Origin: Synechococcus sp. AG-673-F03
GTDB taxonomy: Bacteria > Cyanobacteriota > Cyanobacteriia > PCC-6307 > Cyanobiaceae
Assembly: GCA_003211205.1 (NCBI GenBank)
Contig: QCTJ01000001.1
Span: 1 to 64,000, forward strand
Direction of reading: 5' to 3'
DNA: 64,000 bases
The number at the start of each line of letters is the position of its first letter. The first letter of the stretch is position 1. Both the position numbers and the translations under genes were made by a program. This document shows positions 45,778 to 56,608 of this stretch, in pieces. The notes below the pieces were generated by a model. The model saw only the letters and a program-made list of their open reading frames with translations, was not told the DNA's origin and did not search any database.

Positions 45778-48700
45778 TTGCCAGCTTACCGGTCTCCCAT
45801 CACGATCACGGGACTTCTGGCTGTGGCTGCAGTCCTTAGTTGTCCAGCACGATCAGAAGGTTTTGAAGACCTGGTCGAGTTCGGAGTGATTCCTCCCACA
45901 CTCGTTGAATCGCCTGCTGATGGCGATCGTGAGGCTTTAACAATCGAAGATGAGCCAGAAAAGGTTGCAGAACCTGGTTCAGTAGTTCAACCTCCACCCG
46001 AATTACGCCTGAGGGCTGACCGCCAGAGCTACGACGCCAGGCGTCAACTGTTGATCGTCGAAGGCAACGTAAGTGCTGTGATCAATGGCGGCGTGCTGCA
46101 GGCGGATCGCCTGGAGTTCGACACGACGTTCAACAGCCTCTTTGCTCGAGGCAGTGTTCGTTACCGCAAGGGTTCGCAGTATTTCCAGGCCAGCAGCCTG
46201 CGGTTCAGCTTGATCCAGGGCAGCGGCTCGATGGAGGACGTTTACGGCGTTCTCGATCTCGATACCGCTGCCGTTGATTTCAACCCACTGTCAAGCAATC
46301 AAATAAGCCCAGCTCCATACGCAACGCCAGCACGCCAGATCCCAATAGAGGATGCAAGCCAAGACAGGTTGTTGCCAGTGCTCTCGAGCACTGGGCTCAG
46401 ATTCCCGACTGCCATTGACATCGAGCTCGACGCGTTCACTGCCAATCGGATCAGCCCCCAGGGTGATGGTTCGGGCTTCTGGGACCAGAAACAGCCATTG
46501 CTAAGCGATGCTTGGCTTGTTCCGGACACCAACAGACCAAAGAGCAATGCCAGTGAAGGCATGGCTTGTCCGCCGGCAATCCCACCCATTCCCGACTGGC
46601 ATCCGCACCCTTGGGCCGTCACCGCCTGGGGCGGACAGATGATTGACTCCAACTTTGGCGACACATTCCTGTTCAACGGACGAATGCGTCCTGAGTATCT
46701 CCTGGGCATCAGCATGCAGAAACGCATCTGGCGAGCAGGGCCGTTGCAACTTGAGCTCGAAGCCGATCTGTTCGCCCACCAGGCCTACAAACAGCAGGGT
46801 GGCCCATTCAATCAGAACGTTCCCAACGCGAACACCCCAGCCCAGACTTTTGGAGAAGGCATCCTTGGCCTTGGCGCCCGCCTATGGGTTCAACCATGGC
46901 TCAACCTTGGATTCGTCGAAGGCATCAGCTACAACTCTGCGGTTAGTAATTACGAGCGCACCTACCGCGAAAATTACGCGAATCTGCTCAATTACCTAGC
47001 TTTTGAACTTGAAGCGGCGGTGTCTCCTGAGTTGTCCATGGTGGGGCGCATTCACCACCGCTCTGGTGCCTTCGGGAATTACAGCGGAGTGAAGGAAGGG
47101 AGCAACGCGTACTTGATTGGAGTGCGCTACAGATGGGGTCAGGACCAACCTGAGCCGGTCAGTCCTGAAGCACCGCCGCCGCAAGGTTGCCCAGATTCCG
47201 ACCGCGCTGCGCGGATCCGATCACAGAGTCTGAGCGAACAACTCGAAGACATCACCCTGGGGAATCCTGTGCGTGAGTCAGCTGCGAACTCTGCTTCTGC
47301 AGATGTCGCAAGGGATCCAGCGCACTCCGATGAATCGAGCCTTTCTCCAGCGGAGCAGGAGAAACTGCGCAGCGAGGCCATCGATCAACGGATCAGCAGT
47401 ATCCAGCTACAGCAGAGACTAGTGATTGAACAAAGAAGAGGTGTCAATAAGAACCTCCGCAACAGCGAAGTGCTGAGTGCCAATCGCTACGGAGGAGTGA
47501 AACCTTCTCAACTCAAAACCCGCGGGAAGACAAAGTTCATCACAGGAGAAATCAGCCGTTGGCGAATCCAGGCAGCCCAGATGCAATTCACTCCTGAGGG
47601 CTGGACTGCCGACCGAATGAGCTTCACCAATGACCCCTTCACACCTGCTCAGACTCGAATCGATGCAGAGGATGTCGTGGCTAGAGAGGAAGAAAATGGA
47701 GACATCCTGATTAAAAGCCAACGCAATCGCCTCATCGTTGAGGAACGTCTCTCCATTCCAGTTTCAAGGACCCAACGCATCCAGAAACAAGAAGAGGTAG
47801 AAAACCGCTGGGTACTAAGCATCGATAACGACGATCGCAGTGGTTTCTTCGTTGGACGCGATCTCAAGTCCATCAAACTCTCGAACAACATCACCCTCGA
47901 TCTGCAACCTCAGTTCCTGCTGCAGCGGGCAATTGACGGCAACAACAAGAGCTACATGAAACCAGGCGTATCCATCGACAGCTCAAAGGTCACACAAAGC
48001 AATGCCATCGGTGATCTGTTCGGCCTGGAAGCCGAAATAAATGGAACTGTAATGGGCTTGAACGTCGAGGCGGAAGCCGATATCAGCACATTCAACCCCA
48101 GCAATTTCATCAACGGCAGCCGTTTCTCGGGCGATATCAATCGCTTCATCAACCTGCCCTTGCTTGGCGAGGTGAAGACCCGGTTCTTCGGCGCCTATCG
48201 GTTCCGCGCCTGGAACGGCTCACTTGGAGACACTGATGTTTACAGCGCCTACGGCGCATTCGTGGAGAAGAAGGGCTACTGGGGATGGGGCAAGCTCTCA
48301 AACAATTACATCTGGCGCTTTGGCCTTGGTAACTACCAGGCGGAGAGCTTCACCAGCACCAACCTCATCGACACCACTCGCGCCAATTTCTACGGGTCAA
48401 TGAACAGCAGCTATCCACTTTGGCGCGGAAATCCGGCAGAGCTAACACCGGAAGCGGCCTACCGCTACTCGCCAGTCGCCATCGTGCCTGGCCTAACTTT
48501 ACTCACGAATGTGAACACAACCATTGCCGCTTTTGGTGACGGCAAAAGCCAGAGCACTGTCAGCATCAGTGGAGGACCAACGCTCACTCTGGGCACGTTC
48601 AGCAAGCCTTTTCTTGACTACACCCAGCTATCGATCGCCGGTGGAGGCACACTGAAACAGGGAGACAGCCCGTTTGAATTCGATCAGTCGGTGGATCTCG

Positions 48701-48993
48701 CAACTCTGGGCATCGGACTCACCCAACAGATTGCCGGGCCTCTGCTTCTCAATGCAGGGGTTGGAGTAAATGTGGATCCAGCCTCCAAGTTTTACGGCAA
48801 TGTGATCAACTCGAACATCGAGCTGCGCTGGCAGCGTCGCAGTTATGACTTTGGTTTCTACTACAACCCTTATGAAGGCATCGGTGGTTTCCGCTTCCGC
48901 CTGAATGACTTCAACTTCACAGGAACAGGACTGCCATTCATCCCCTACACACCACGCAATCTGCCCAACGAACTGGAAAGACGACCGTTCTGA
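45778..48993 (+). CDS. DUF3769 LptD/OstA-like outer-membrane protein
   Basis: This 1071-residue protein probably helps place lipopolysaccharide in the outer membrane. After a signal-like start (ITGLLAVAAVLSCPARSEG) there is an OstA-like beta-jellyroll stretch (LRADRQSYDARRQLLIVEGN, residues 75-150), then a long region whose C-terminal half alternates polar and aromatic residues like a beta-barrel and ends NELERRPF. This fits cyanobacterial DUF3769 proteins. The start is a TTG; an in-frame TAA lies 9 nt upstream and no ATG fits. Confidence 0.78.
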   Translation: MPAYRSPITITGLLAVAAVLSCPARSEGFEDLVEFGVIPPTLVESPADGDREALTIEDEPEKVAEPGSVVQPPPELRLRADRQSYDARRQLLIVEGNVSAVINGGVLQADRLEFDTTFNSLFARGSVRYRKGSQYFQASSLRFSLIQGSGSMEDVYGVLDLDTAAVDFNPLSSNQISPAPYATPARQIPIEDASQDRLLPVLSSTGLRFPTAIDIELDAFTANRISPQGDGSGFWDQKQPLLSDAWLVPDTNRPKSNASEGMACPPAIPPIPDWHPHPWAVTAWGGQMIDSNFGDTFLFNGRMRPEYLLGISMQKRIWRAGPLQLELEADLFAHQAYKQQGGPFNQNVPNANTPAQTFGEGILGLGARLWVQPWLNLGFVEGISYNSAVSNYERTYRENYANLLNYLAFELEAAVSPELSMVGRIHHRSGAFGNYSGVKEGSNAYLIGVRYRWGQDQPEPVSPEAPPPQGCPDSDRAARIRSQSLSEQLEDITLGNPVRESAANSASADVARDPAHSDESSLSPAEQEKLRSEAIDQRISSIQLQQRLVIEQRRGVNKNLRNSEVLSANRYGGVKPSQLKTRGKTKFITGEISRWRIQAAQMQFTPEGWTADRMSFTNDPFTPAQTRIDAEDVVAREEENGDILIKSQRNRLIVEERLSIPVSRTQRIQKQEEVENRWVLSIDNDDRSGFFVGRDLKSIKLSNNITLDLQPQFLLQRAIDGNNKSYMKPGVSIDSSKVTQSNAIGDLFGLEAEINGTVMGLNVEAEADISTFNPSNFINGSRFSGDINRFINLPLLGEVKTRFFGAYRFRAWNGSLGDTDVYSAYGAFVEKKGYWGWGKLSNNYIWRFGLGNYQAESFTSTNLIDTTRANFYGSMNSSYPLWRGNPAELTPEAAYRYSPVAIVPGLTLLTNVNTTIAAFGDGKSQSTVSISGGPTLTLGTFSKPFLDYTQLSIAGGGTLKQGDSPFEFDQSVDLATLGIGLTQQIAGPLLLNAGVGVNVDPASKFYGNVINSNIELRWQRRSYDFGFYYNPYEGIGGFRFRLNDFNFTGTGLPFIPYTPRNLPNELERRPF

Positions 48994-49005
48994 ATAGAGC
49001 CAGGT

Positions 49006-49479
49006 TTAGTTCGGACCACCCCCATAAATTAAATGGCTACCGGTGAGGTCTGCTCCTGCAAACCGCATTCCATCGGTACGCACATCTGGCGCATACGCAT
49101 TAATCACCACAGCTCCTCGCAGATCAGCGCGACGCAGGTCGGTTCTGGAGAGATCAGCATTACTGAGTTGCGCGCCTTGCAGGTCAGCGCCATCGAGACG
49201 GGCACCACTCAGATCTGCCCCTTCAAGGTTGGCTTCCCGCAAATCGGCGTTTCTGAGATCAGCATCACGAAGGTCAGCACCGATCAGGTGAGCACCCTGC
49301 AAACGAGCCGATCGCAGATCACAGCCGTAACAGGCACCGCTGATCAGCAATTGCTCTCTAGCAGATCCATGAGGCTGCACGAGGAATGGCTGAACAGGTT
49401 CAGCCTTCGTCGCAGCGATAGGAATCAGTATGCTTATAAGCAGGACATTGGTGAGCTGAACAGGTCTGAACTGATTCAT
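49006..49479 (-). CDS. Secreted pentapeptide-repeat protein
   Basis: This 157-residue protein has a signal peptide (LTNVLLISILIPIAATKAEP) and then about 17 pentapeptide repeats of the form A-D/N-L-x-x (for example ADLRDADLRNADLREANLEG), which build a right-handed quadrilateral beta-helix. Secreted members are common in cyanobacteria, but their roles are mostly unknown. Two cysteines (GACYGC) sit just before the repeats. It converges on the LptD-like gene. Confidence 0.85.
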   Translation of the reverse strand: MNQFRPVQLTNVLLISILIPIAATKAEPVQPFLVQPHGSAREQLLISGACYGCDLRSARLQGAHLIGADLRDADLRNADLREANLEGADLSGARLDGADLQGAQLSNADLSRTDLRRADLRGAVVINAYAPDVRTDGMRFAGADLTGSHLIYGGGPN

Positions 49480-49559
49480 GGCCGCAGCGCCTCTGTCTCA
49501 GTCTTAGACAATCTGGTCCCTCTCTGCCGTGGACCATGCATCACAAGGTCTCAGCAAGC

Positions 49560-50174
49560 TCAAAAACCATTCAGATAGGGGAGTGCCGCCATTGTGCGGG
49601 TCAGCTCAACATCTCTTGCCACGAGTTGGCCCGTGGCATCCCACTGGCCGGTACGAAGCATGTCCAGAGAACCTGAAGCCAGAGAAATGGTCTGCGACGT
49701 TGATCCATCACTGAACGTGAGGGCCTGAAGATCGAGCGTCCATTCAGCAGTGGGGTCCACTGCTACCGCATCCTGAAGAGCGCGGATCTGATCAGGAGTG
49801 GCCGTGGCACAGGGAATTCCCAAAGCGAGGCAATTGCCTTGAAAAATTTCGGCATAGCTCACACCCAGAACGGCACGGATCCCCCAGCGCATCAGTGCCT
49901 GCGGCGCATGTTCACGACTTGAACCACAGCCAAAATTGTCGTTCACAACCAGAATCGAAGCCCCTTGATGCACCGCCTGGTCAAACGGGTGTTCACCGGC
50001 CAGTTCCTTGCGGTCATCGGCAAAAGCCTGTTCCCCAAGAGCTTCAAAGCTCACACACTTAAGAAAGCGGGCTGGAATGATCCGGTCGGTATCGATGTCA
50101 TCACCCCTAAGCACAAGGCCTCGGCCCGACACATGGCCGATTGGGCCTTGAGGGAAGGCGATGGTCTCAGTCAT
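49560..50174 (-). CDS. leuD: 3-isopropylmalate dehydratase small subunit
   Basis: LeuD pairs with LeuC to isomerise isopropylmalate in leucine synthesis. The 204-residue protein has GDDIDTDRIIPARFL, NDNFGCGSSREHAPQALMRWG and the C-terminal swivelling domain. The ATG at 50174 gives MTETIAFPQGPIGH; codons further upstream overlap the leuC end region. It follows leuC on the same strand after 62 nt. Confidence 0.95.
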   Translation of the reverse strand: MTETIAFPQGPIGHVSGRGLVLRGDDIDTDRIIPARFLKCVSFEALGEQAFADDRKELAGEHPFDQAVHQGASILVVNDNFGCGSSREHAPQALMRWGIRAVLGVSYAEIFQGNCLALGIPCATATPDQIRALQDAVAVDPTAEWTLDLQALTFSDGSTSQTISLASGSLDMLRTGQWDATGQLVARDVELTRTMAALPYLNGF

Positions 50175-50236
50175 CACAGAACAATCAACGTGGGGAGAAA
50201 AGTCAGCGGTGGAATGGAACTGAATGCGATGCACGC

Positions 50237-51640
50237 TCAGCTCAGCTGGCGCACATCGCTCACTCGACCGGCGATAGCAGCAGCGGCCACCATCGCGGGA
50301 CTCATCAACAGAGTCCTGCCACTGGCGGAGCCCTGACGACCCTTGAAGTTGCGGTTGCTTGAACTCGCACTGATCTGGCTGCCCTCAAGACGGTCAGGGT
50401 TCATGGCCAGACACATGGAACAGCCCGGCTCACGCCACTCAAAACCTGCCTCGCGAAACACCTCATCGAGGCCTTCCTTTATCGCGGCACGAGCCACCTG
50501 TTCTGAGCCAGGCACCACAAAGGCCTTGATTCCCTCAGCAACGTGCCGACCGCGAGCCACAGCAGCCGCGGCCTGAAGATCACTGAGGCGACCGTTGGTG
50601 CAACTGCCAATGAAACAGACATCAACAGGTACTCCTTCAATCGGCTGTCCTGGAGCCAGGTCCATATAGCGATAGGCCTCTTCGGCAATCGGGCGGTCGG
50701 CCGGATCAAGCTGCTCAGAGACCGGAACGCGTTCATCAACACCAATGCCCTGACCTGGTGTGATCCCCCAGGTCACCGTGGGCGCGATGGCAGCCGCATC
50801 GAAGTGAATTTCATCATCGAAGGTCGCATCATCGTTCGACGCGAGTGAGCTCCACCAGGCAACAGCACGGTCCCAAATATCTGCTACTGGAGCCTCGGCG
50901 CGACCCTTCAGGTAATCAAAAGTGATCTGATCAGGATTGACGTACCCGCAGCGTGCACCTCCCTCAATTGCCATGTTGCAGAGGGTCATCCGCTCCTCCA
51001 TGGAGAGAACCTCAATCGCAGGCCCTGCAAATTCGTAGGCGTAACCGACGCCGGCCTTCACCCCCAGAGTGCGAATCACATGGAGGATCAGATCCTTGGC
51101 GAAGACACCATCCGTGAGTCGGTTCCCCACCCAGATGCGACGCACCTTCAACTTGCTAATGGCCAGGCTCTGACTGGCGAGCACATCACGCACTTGGCTC
51201 GTGCCAATACCGAAAGCAATCGCCCCGAATGCTCCATGCGTGGAGGTATGGGAATCACCGCAAGCAACAGTCATTCCTGGCTGGGTGAAGCCCAGTTCAG
51301 GTGCAATCACATGCACAATTCCCTGCCGACCACTCCCCAACCCGTTGAGTGTGATGCCGTGACGCGCGCAATTGCGCTCGAGGGTGCTGAGCATCTCCTC
51401 GGCCATAGGATCCGAAAACGGTCGCTCCTGACTGATGGTGGGAACGATGTGATCGACAGTGGCAACTGTGCGTTCTGGGCAGCGCACGGGAAGGCCCTTT
51501 TCATCCAAGGCCGCGAAGGCCTGAGGACTCGTGACCTCATGAATCAGATGGAGGCCAATGAACAGCTGCGTGGCACCTCCGGGAAGATCCGCGACGCAAT
51601 GCAGATCCCAGACCTTGTCGTAGAGGGTTCCGCTGCTCAT
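50237..51640 (-). CDS. leuC: 3-isopropylmalate dehydratase large subunit
   Basis: This 467-residue aconitase-family subunit carries the 4Fe-4S cluster. The cluster cysteines are in [13 protein letters not shown] and [10 protein letters not shown], and [21 protein letters not shown] is the family signature. It starts [14 protein letters not shown] at 51640. The gene order leuC-leuD is the usual one. Confidence 0.96.
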   Translation of the reverse strand: MSSGTLYDKVWDLHCVADLPGGATQLFIGLHLIHEVTSPQAFAALDEKGLPVRCPERTVATVDHIVPTISQERPFSDPMAEEMLSTLERNCARHGITLNGLGSGRQGIVHVIAPELGFTQPGMTVACGDSHTSTHGAFGAIAFGIGTSQVRDVLASQSLAISKLKVRRIWVGNRLTDGVFAKDLILHVIRTLGVKAGVGYAYEFAGPAIEVLSMEERMTLCNMAIEGGARCGYVNPDQITFDYLKGRAEAPVADIWDRAVAWWSSLASNDDATFDDEIHFDAAAIAPTVTWGITPGQGIGVDERVPVSEQLDPADRPIAEEAYRYMDLAPGQPIEGVPVDVCFIGSCTNGRLSDLQAAAAVARGRHVAEGIKAFVVPGSEQVARAAIKEGLDEVFREAGFEWREPGCSMCLAMNPDRLEGSQISASSSNRNFKGRQGSASGRTLLMSPAMVAAAAIAGRVSDVRQLS

Positions 51641-51683
51641 CTGATGTCAGCCGTCGGCAGTTAACACTAATCGCCGACATCCA

Positions 51684-52955
51684 TTACCCAGCCTCCATCA
51701 GACGCAACCGCAATCGATTGAGAGCCTCTCCAACGCTCACGGTCTGGACCCAGTCTCGTCCGCGCGTTTCACCGAGACGGATGGGCTGACTGAAACAACC
51801 ATCGGGACCGGCAACGGCGATGTACACCAAGCCAACCGGCTTCTCCTCCGAACCACCAGCAGGGCCGGCAATGCCCGTCACCGCCATCGACCAGTCGCTT
51901 CCCGTGACGCGTCGTGCACCCTCCGCCATGGCTTGAGCCACAGGATCACTGACCGCCCCGAACTGCTCAAGAAGCTCAGCTGATACGCCAAGAAGACTTT
52001 GTTTCAGGGCATTCGAGTAGGCGATCACTCCGCCCAGCAGAACATCAGAGGATCCTGGGATCGCCGTGAGTTCGGCCCCCAAACCACCGCCGGTGCAGGA
52101 TTCGGCAACCGAGAGGGTACGTTGCTGCTTGCGCAACTGTTCAAGAACCACCGACGCCAGCGACTGATCATCACAACCAAAACAAAGCGAGCCGGTGCGC
52201 TGACGCAGTTCTGCTTCGGTGGCATCCAGCAGCCGCAGCGACTCTGCTTCGGAAGTGGCGTGAGCTGTGACGCGCAGTTTGACCTCACCACGACCCGCAT
52301 AGGGCGCCACCGTGGGGTTGCTCTGATCCAGTAGATCTTGAAGCTGTTCAGCCAGGGTGGATTCACCAATGCCCCAGAAACGCAGTAATCGACTTTTGAA
52401 CACACCTTTTGACAGCCCCGAGCGTTGAAACCAGGGCACTGCCGTGGCCTGCCACATGCTCCGCATCTCAATGGGGACCCCAGGGAAGGTGAGCACTGTG
52501 AATCCCTCAATCGGGGACCAAATCATTCCTGGAGCCGTTCCATTGATATTGGGCAGCACATCCGCACCACGCGGCAGCAGAGCCTGCCGGCGCGTCTCGG
52601 CTCCAGGAGTACGACCGCGACTGCGCGCTTTGGTTGTGATGTCGTCCCAGACCTCGGGACGCTCGTCCAACGGCGTGGAAAACGCTGCTGCAATAGCTTC
52701 CGTCGTCAAATCGTCGGGCGTTGGGCCCAATCCACCCGTGGTGATCAACACCCGCGAACGACGCGAGATGGCCTGCACTTCAGCGATCAAGCGATCACGG
52801 TTGTCACCCACCACCGTCTGACGGAAGTGCGGCAATCCAAGAGCTGCCAGTTGCTCAGCCAGCCAGCGTGCATTGCCGTTGACAATGTTGCCGAGCAGCA
52901 GCTCAGTCCCAATGCAGAGAATCTCGACCCCGGAAGGAGGGGACGCATCAGCCAC
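51684..52955 (-). CDS. cinA: CinA/competence-damage protein, nicotinamide-nucleotide amidohydrolase
   Basis: This 423-residue protein has the N-terminal molybdopterin-binding-like domain ([21 protein letters not shown], then [13 protein letters not shown]) and the C-terminal CinA domain ([19 protein letters not shown], then [12 protein letters not shown]), which deamidates NMN in other bacteria. Full length is conserved. Its start overlaps the transferase stop by 8 nt, so the two genes are in one operon. Confidence 0.92.
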   Translation of the reverse strand: MADASPPSGVEILCIGTELLLGNIVNGNARWLAEQLAALGLPHFRQTVVGDNRDRLIAEVQAISRRSRVLITTGGLGPTPDDLTTEAIAAAFSTPLDERPEVWDDITTKARSRGRTPGAETRRQALLPRGADVLPNINGTAPGMIWSPIEGFTVLTFPGVPIEMRSMWQATAVPWFQRSGLSKGVFKSRLLRFWGIGESTLAEQLQDLLDQSNPTVAPYAGRGEVKLRVTAHATSEAESLRLLDATEAELRQRTGSLCFGCDDQSLASVVLEQLRKQQRTLSVAESCTGGGLGAELTAIPGSSDVLLGGVIAYSNALKQSLLGVSAELLEQFGAVSDPVAQAMAEGARRVTGSDWSMAVTGIAGPAGGSEEKPVGLVYIAVAGPDGCFSQPIRLGETRGRDWVQTVSVGEALNRLRLRLMEAG

Positions 52956-54093
52956 GGGAATCCGAGCAGCACGACTGGGTGCATCCTTCCTGAGGCTCTT
53001 GATCTGTCGCCTCGAGGAAAAGGTCGCTTTGGCGATGTCGCTGGATCACCATCACGGTTCCCACGAGAATTGCCGTGGCCAATCCCAGCCAGAGAAACCG
53101 CATTTCCACATTGGCCACCACCATGGAGATGGAGGCCAACCATTGCGTGAACACATAGATCAGCAGAACGGTGCGGCGGTGACTGAAACCCGCGCGCAGT
53201 AACCGGTGGTGAAGATGGCGACGATCGGGATAAAAGGGCGAACGACCTGAGCGCAGGCGGCCCATGATCACCGCAGACATATCCGCCAAAGGCAGGGAGA
53301 GAATCAGCAAAGGCAGAAGCAAGCTGACCGTGGTCACTCCTTTGGCGGGACCGACGATGCTGATTGCCGCGAGGCTGAATCCCAGGAAATAGGAGCCACC
53401 GTCGCCCATGAAAATCCGGGCCGGATTGAAATTGTGTCGCAGGAATCCGAAACAGCACCCAGCCAGTGCTGCAGCCAGGAAAGCCGCGGCCACCTGATGC
53501 AGAGAAAAGCTGACGGACACCAGGCCGATCGCAGCAATACCGGCGACACCGGCCGCGAGTCCATCGAGGCCATCCAACCAGTTGATCGCATTGGTGATGC
53601 CAACAAGCCAGATCACCGTGGCTAAAAGGCTGATCACATCCGGAAGGATAACGGCTTCGGCACTGCTGGAGAGCCAGGGAAGGTCAATCGCGCCGATCTG
53701 AACACCCTGCGACCAGACCACCACAGCCACAGCTACTTGACCGGCCAATCTCGGCCAGGGAGACAGAGAAAAGAGGTCATCCGCCAGGCCGATCACGAAA
53801 AAGCACAGTGATCCAGCCAAGGTTGTCCAGATGAGCTGGTCGCGAGCCGGTGTCAACATCCCGAACCCCCCGAACAACCAGGTGAGACCAAGCGCCAAAC
53901 AGAACCCCAGCACCATGGCAATGCCGCCGAGACGCACCATCGGAACACTGTGCTGTTTCCGAGCGTCGGGAGTATCAGTGAAGCCGTGCCTGAGTCCTAG
54001 CCGCCTCACCAATGGCGCAATTGCTGTTGTGATCAACGTCGACGTGACGAAGATCCCGACAGCAACGGCGAGGGGAGTACTCGCGAGAGTCAA
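52948..54093 (-). CDS. WecA/TagO-type undecaprenyl-phosphate sugar-1-phosphate transferase
   Basis: This 381-residue polytopic membrane protein starts the assembly of a lipid-linked glycan. Family motifs are clear: [18 protein letters not shown] with the DD pair, [27 protein letters not shown] and the basic loop [17 protein letters not shown]. This fits the MraY/WecA superfamily, and the basic HLHHRLLR loop points to the WecA branch. The sugar, probably a HexNAc phosphate, is inferred. It overlaps cinA downstream. Confidence 0.87.
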   Translation of the reverse strand: MTLASTPLAVAVGIFVTSTLITTAIAPLVRRLGLRHGFTDTPDARKQHSVPMVRLGGIAMVLGFCLALGLTWLFGGFGMLTPARDQLIWTTLAGSLCFFVIGLADDLFSLSPWPRLAGQVAVAVVVWSQGVQIGAIDLPWLSSSAEAVILPDVISLLATVIWLVGITNAINWLDGLDGLAAGVAGIAAIGLVSVSFSLHQVAAAFLAAALAGCCFGFLRHNFNPARIFMGDGGSYFLGFSLAAISIVGPAKGVTTVSLLLPLLILSLPLADMSAVIMGRLRSGRSPFYPDRRHLHHRLLRAGFSHRRTVLLIYVFTQWLASISMVVANVEMRFLWLGLATAILVGTVMVIQRHRQSDLFLEATDQEPQEGCTQSCCSDSRG

Positions 54094-54183
54094 ACAAAAC
54101 TCCGGAGGTGGCGACCAGGATGAGGCCGAAACATCAGGATCCTAGGCAGACCTCTATGAAGGATCCAGTGCTCCTTAGTCCAG

Positions 54184-55473
54184 TCAGGCAAGCGCCGGCT
54201 CCGCGGCGGCGGCGTAAAGGGGAAAACGGCTGCAAAGGCTGGCAACCGTCTGGAGACAACGAGCCTGAATGGCATCGTCCTCAGGATTGAGCAGTCGATC
54301 AGCGATCACATCCGCCACTTCACGGAAGGCAGCGACATCAAAGCCCCGTGTGGTGAGAGCTGCAGTACCCAGGCGCAGGCCGCTGGTCACGAAGGGTGAT
54401 TCAGGGTCAAAGGGAACGGTGTTCTTGTTGGCGGTGATGTGGACATCACTCACGAGCAGATCCGCGACCTTTCCGGTCATGCCGATTCCCCTTAGATCAA
54501 GAAGAACCACATGGTTCTCGGTGCCACCGCTCACCACATCAATGCCGCGCTCGATCAAGCGCTCCGCCAGAGCGGCAGCATTGGCGACCACCTGCTGGCT
54601 GTACGACTTAAACGAGGGCAGCAACGCCTCTCTAAAGGCGACTGCCTTCGCAGCGATGACATGCTCTAAAGGGCCGCCCTGAGTACCGGGGAAAACGGCT
54701 TTATCGAATTTCTTGGCGAACTCAGCATCACGGCAAAGGATTAAGCCGCCACGGGGGCCGCGCAAAGTTTTGTGCGTAGTGGTCGTCACAACATCGCAAT
54801 GGGGGACAGGGCTGGGATGAACACCCGCTGCTACAAGCCCGGCGATATGGGCCATGTCTGCCAGCAGATAGGCGCCCACCTCATCGGCGATCGCGCGGAA
54901 GGCGGCGAAATCGATGATGCGGGGATAAGCGGAATACCCACACACAATCAGTTTTGGCTTCTTCTCAAGAGCCAACGCTCGGATCGACTCCATATCAAGG
55001 CACTGGGTTTGCTTGTCCACGCCGTACTGAACGACGTTGAACCACTTACCGCTGACGTTGACCGGAGAACCATGGGTGAGATGGCCCCCATGGGAGAGGT
55101 CGAGACCCATGATCGTGTCGCCGGGCTGAAGCAGTGCCAGAAACACAGCAAAGTTCGCCTGAGCACCACTGTGAGGCTGAACGTTGGCCCAGGCTGCACC
55201 GAACAACTGCTTGGCACGCTCGATCGCAAGCTCTTCGACCGCATCAACATGCTCACAACCGCCGTAATAGCGTTTGCTAGGCAACCCTTCGGCGTACTTA
55301 TTAGTGAGCACGGAGCCCTGAGCTTCCATCACCGCCCTTGACGCAAAGTTCTCGGAGGCAATCAGCTCGAGATGAGTCTCCTGACGCTTCTGCTCCTGAT
55401 CAATCAGACCGGCAATGGCCGGGTCGGACGACGCCAGGGATGCATTGATCGGGACCGAAGCGAAATCCGCCAT
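54184..55473 (-). CDS. glyA: Serine hydroxymethyltransferase
   Basis: GlyA converts serine and tetrahydrofolate to glycine and methylene-tetrahydrofolate. The 429-residue PLP enzyme has [40 protein letters not shown] and the PLP lysine in [14 protein letters not shown]. The ATG at 55473 gives [14 protein letters not shown], the usual start; codons further upstream are not conserved-looking. It is downstream of tRNA-Arg and its terminator. Confidence 0.96.
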   Translation of the reverse strand: MADFASVPINASLASSDPAIAGLIDQEQKRQETHLELIASENFASRAVMEAQGSVLTNKYAEGLPSKRYYGGCEHVDAVEELAIERAKQLFGAAWANVQPHSGAQANFAVFLALLQPGDTIMGLDLSHGGHLTHGSPVNVSGKWFNVVQYGVDKQTQCLDMESIRALALEKKPKLIVCGYSAYPRIIDFAAFRAIADEVGAYLLADMAHIAGLVAAGVHPSPVPHCDVVTTTTHKTLRGPRGGLILCRDAEFAKKFDKAVFPGTQGGPLEHVIAAKAVAFREALLPSFKSYSQQVVANAAALAERLIERGIDVVSGGTENHVVLLDLRGIGMTGKVADLLVSDVHITANKNTVPFDPESPFVTSGLRLGTAALTTRGFDVAAFREVADVIADRLLNPEDDAIQARCLQTVASLCSRFPLYAAAAEPALA

Positions 55474-55545
55474 GCGTCGCAATATTGCTTTGCCCAAATC
55501 GTAAGCAACGAGCCCTGCAGTGACGTGACATGACAGGACGTGAGC

Positions 55546-55571
55546 AAAAAAAAACTGCCCTGAGGCAGTTT
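55546..55571 (-). terminator. Intrinsic terminator after tRNA-Arg
   Basis: On the minus strand AAACTGCC, a 4-nt loop and GGCAGTTT form an 8-bp stem (55552-55571) followed by a run of nine T residues. It begins 7 nt after the tRNA-Arg 3' end, so it should stop that transcript before glyA. Confidence 0.88.
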
Positions 55572-55577
55572 CACAAA

Positions 55578-55651
55578 CGCGCCTGGAGAGATTCGAACTC
55601 CCGACCCTCTGATCCGTAGTCAGATGCTCTAATCCGCTGAGCTACAAGCGC
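55578..55651 (-). tRNA. tRNA-Arg (ACG)
   Basis: A 74-nt cloverleaf with acceptor GCGCTTG/CAGGCGC, D arm GCTC/GAGC, anticodon stem TCTGA/TCAGA with loop CTACGGA (anticodon ACG), T arm GGGAG TTCGAAT CTCTC-type, and discriminator G. Wobble A34 is expected to be deaminated to inosine by TadA. No CCA is encoded. Confidence 0.94.
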
Positions 55652-55743
55652 TTGCGTCACACCATCTGACCCCACGAAGGTGCCGTTCGTCAACTGCGGT
55701 ACATCCGCGCGCCAGAATCGTTGCAGTGCAACGACACTTCCCA

Positions 55744-55998
55744 ATGCCCATCCGCTGGTACGGCACCGGTGACAACACAGATCCCCTATATAGGCACTAC
55801 AGCCGGATTGTGAATTTCACACTGCATGCGGGGGCTTTCATCGCACTAAGCAGCGGTCTGTGGTTTGTGCAGTCGATGAGACATCCCTGGAATCACCTTG
55901 ATCTCTTCACTGAAATCTGGTTTGTCGCCCTGTTGATCCACCTAGCTGTAGTGGTCAAGCGACGTCCTCCTGCGGATGCGGACAGCCGTGAATCCTGA
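55744..55998 (+). CDS. Small two-pass membrane protein
   Basis: This 84-residue protein reads MPIRWYGTGDNTDPLYRHYS, then a hydrophobic segment (FTLHAGAFIALSSGLWFVQS) and a second one (FTEIWFVALLIHLAVVV) with a basic, polar tail. The ATG at 55744 is preferred to a GTG six codons upstream. It is divergent from tRNA-Arg and 30 nt before the DUF3181 gene. Function unknown. Confidence 0.62.
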   Translation: MPIRWYGTGDNTDPLYRHYSRIVNFTLHAGAFIALSSGLWFVQSMRHPWNHLDLFTEIWFVALLIHLAVVVKRRPPADADSRES

Positions 55999-56028
55999 CG
56001 GCACGATGGTTCAAGACACCTTCTCGCC

Positions 56029-56319
56029 ATGACCCTGGATGCAGCTGACCTGAAAGACCTCTCTGCAGCCCTGAGTGAACGGCTCTATCTACAGATTGCT
56101 GGCTGGCATCTCTACCTCGGAGATGCTGGCTTAGCGGAGACTCTGGCGATTGAATGCAGTGCCCTACTGGACCAGGGTCCAGCCGTCTGCGCTCGACGCG
56201 CACTTGAGGCCGTGCAAGTTCCCATCGGTGCTGGAAGCAGCCGACTGCCGTTGGCCCGCTTGTTGCCGTCCTCGCAACTTTCCGAGCTGGAGCAGATTCT
56301 CGAGGACCACTGCCGATAA
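56029..56319 (+). CDS. DUF3181 family protein
   Basis: This 96-residue protein matches the cyanobacterial DUF3181 pattern: LYLQIAGWHLYLGDAGLAETLA near residue 20, then a helical segment and VPIGAGSSRLPLARLLPSSQL near the end. No function is known. It is second in a row of three small genes leading up to the convergent murJ. Confidence 0.75.
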   Translation: MTLDAADLKDLSAALSERLYLQIAGWHLYLGDAGLAETLAIECSALLDQGPAVCARRALEAVQVPIGAGSSRLPLARLLPSSQLSELEQILEDHCR

Positions 56320-56344
56320 GGTTGCTGACCTTCAGGGAGTGAGC

Positions 56345-56608
56345 GTGCTCATCATCGAGGTCACCAATGCCCGCGACGTGGTGCGTCAGCGCATCGGCCG
56401 CCTGGGTGAGCGCCTAATCGGCAAAGTGGTCGATCCGGAAGCACAAGTGGAAAAGGCTCTGATTCAGGAGATCGACACTGCTTTCCGGGAGTTCGGAATC
56501 GAGGCAAGGATTCTGTCCGTACAAGGTCCTCAGTTGGTGGGACGCCAGCACATCGAGCTCCCCATCCAGGTTCGTGAAGAGCGAGAGGTGCGTCTCAACG
56601 ACGCCTGA
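56345..56608 (+). CDS. Conserved hypothetical protein
   Basis: This 87-residue protein starts at a GTG with GGGAG a few nt upstream and reads LIIEVTNARDVVRQRIGRLG, a charged helical middle (VDPEAQVEKALIQEIDTAF) and a beta-like end (RQHIELPIQVREEREVRL). The open frame extends upstream into the DUF3181 gene and is trimmed. It overlaps murJ by 14 nt at the 3' ends. No domain is recognised. Confidence 0.6.
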   Translation: MLIIEVTNARDVVRQRIGRLGERLIGKVVDPEAQVEKALIQEIDTAFREFGIEARILSVQGPQLVGRQHIELPIQVREEREVRLNDA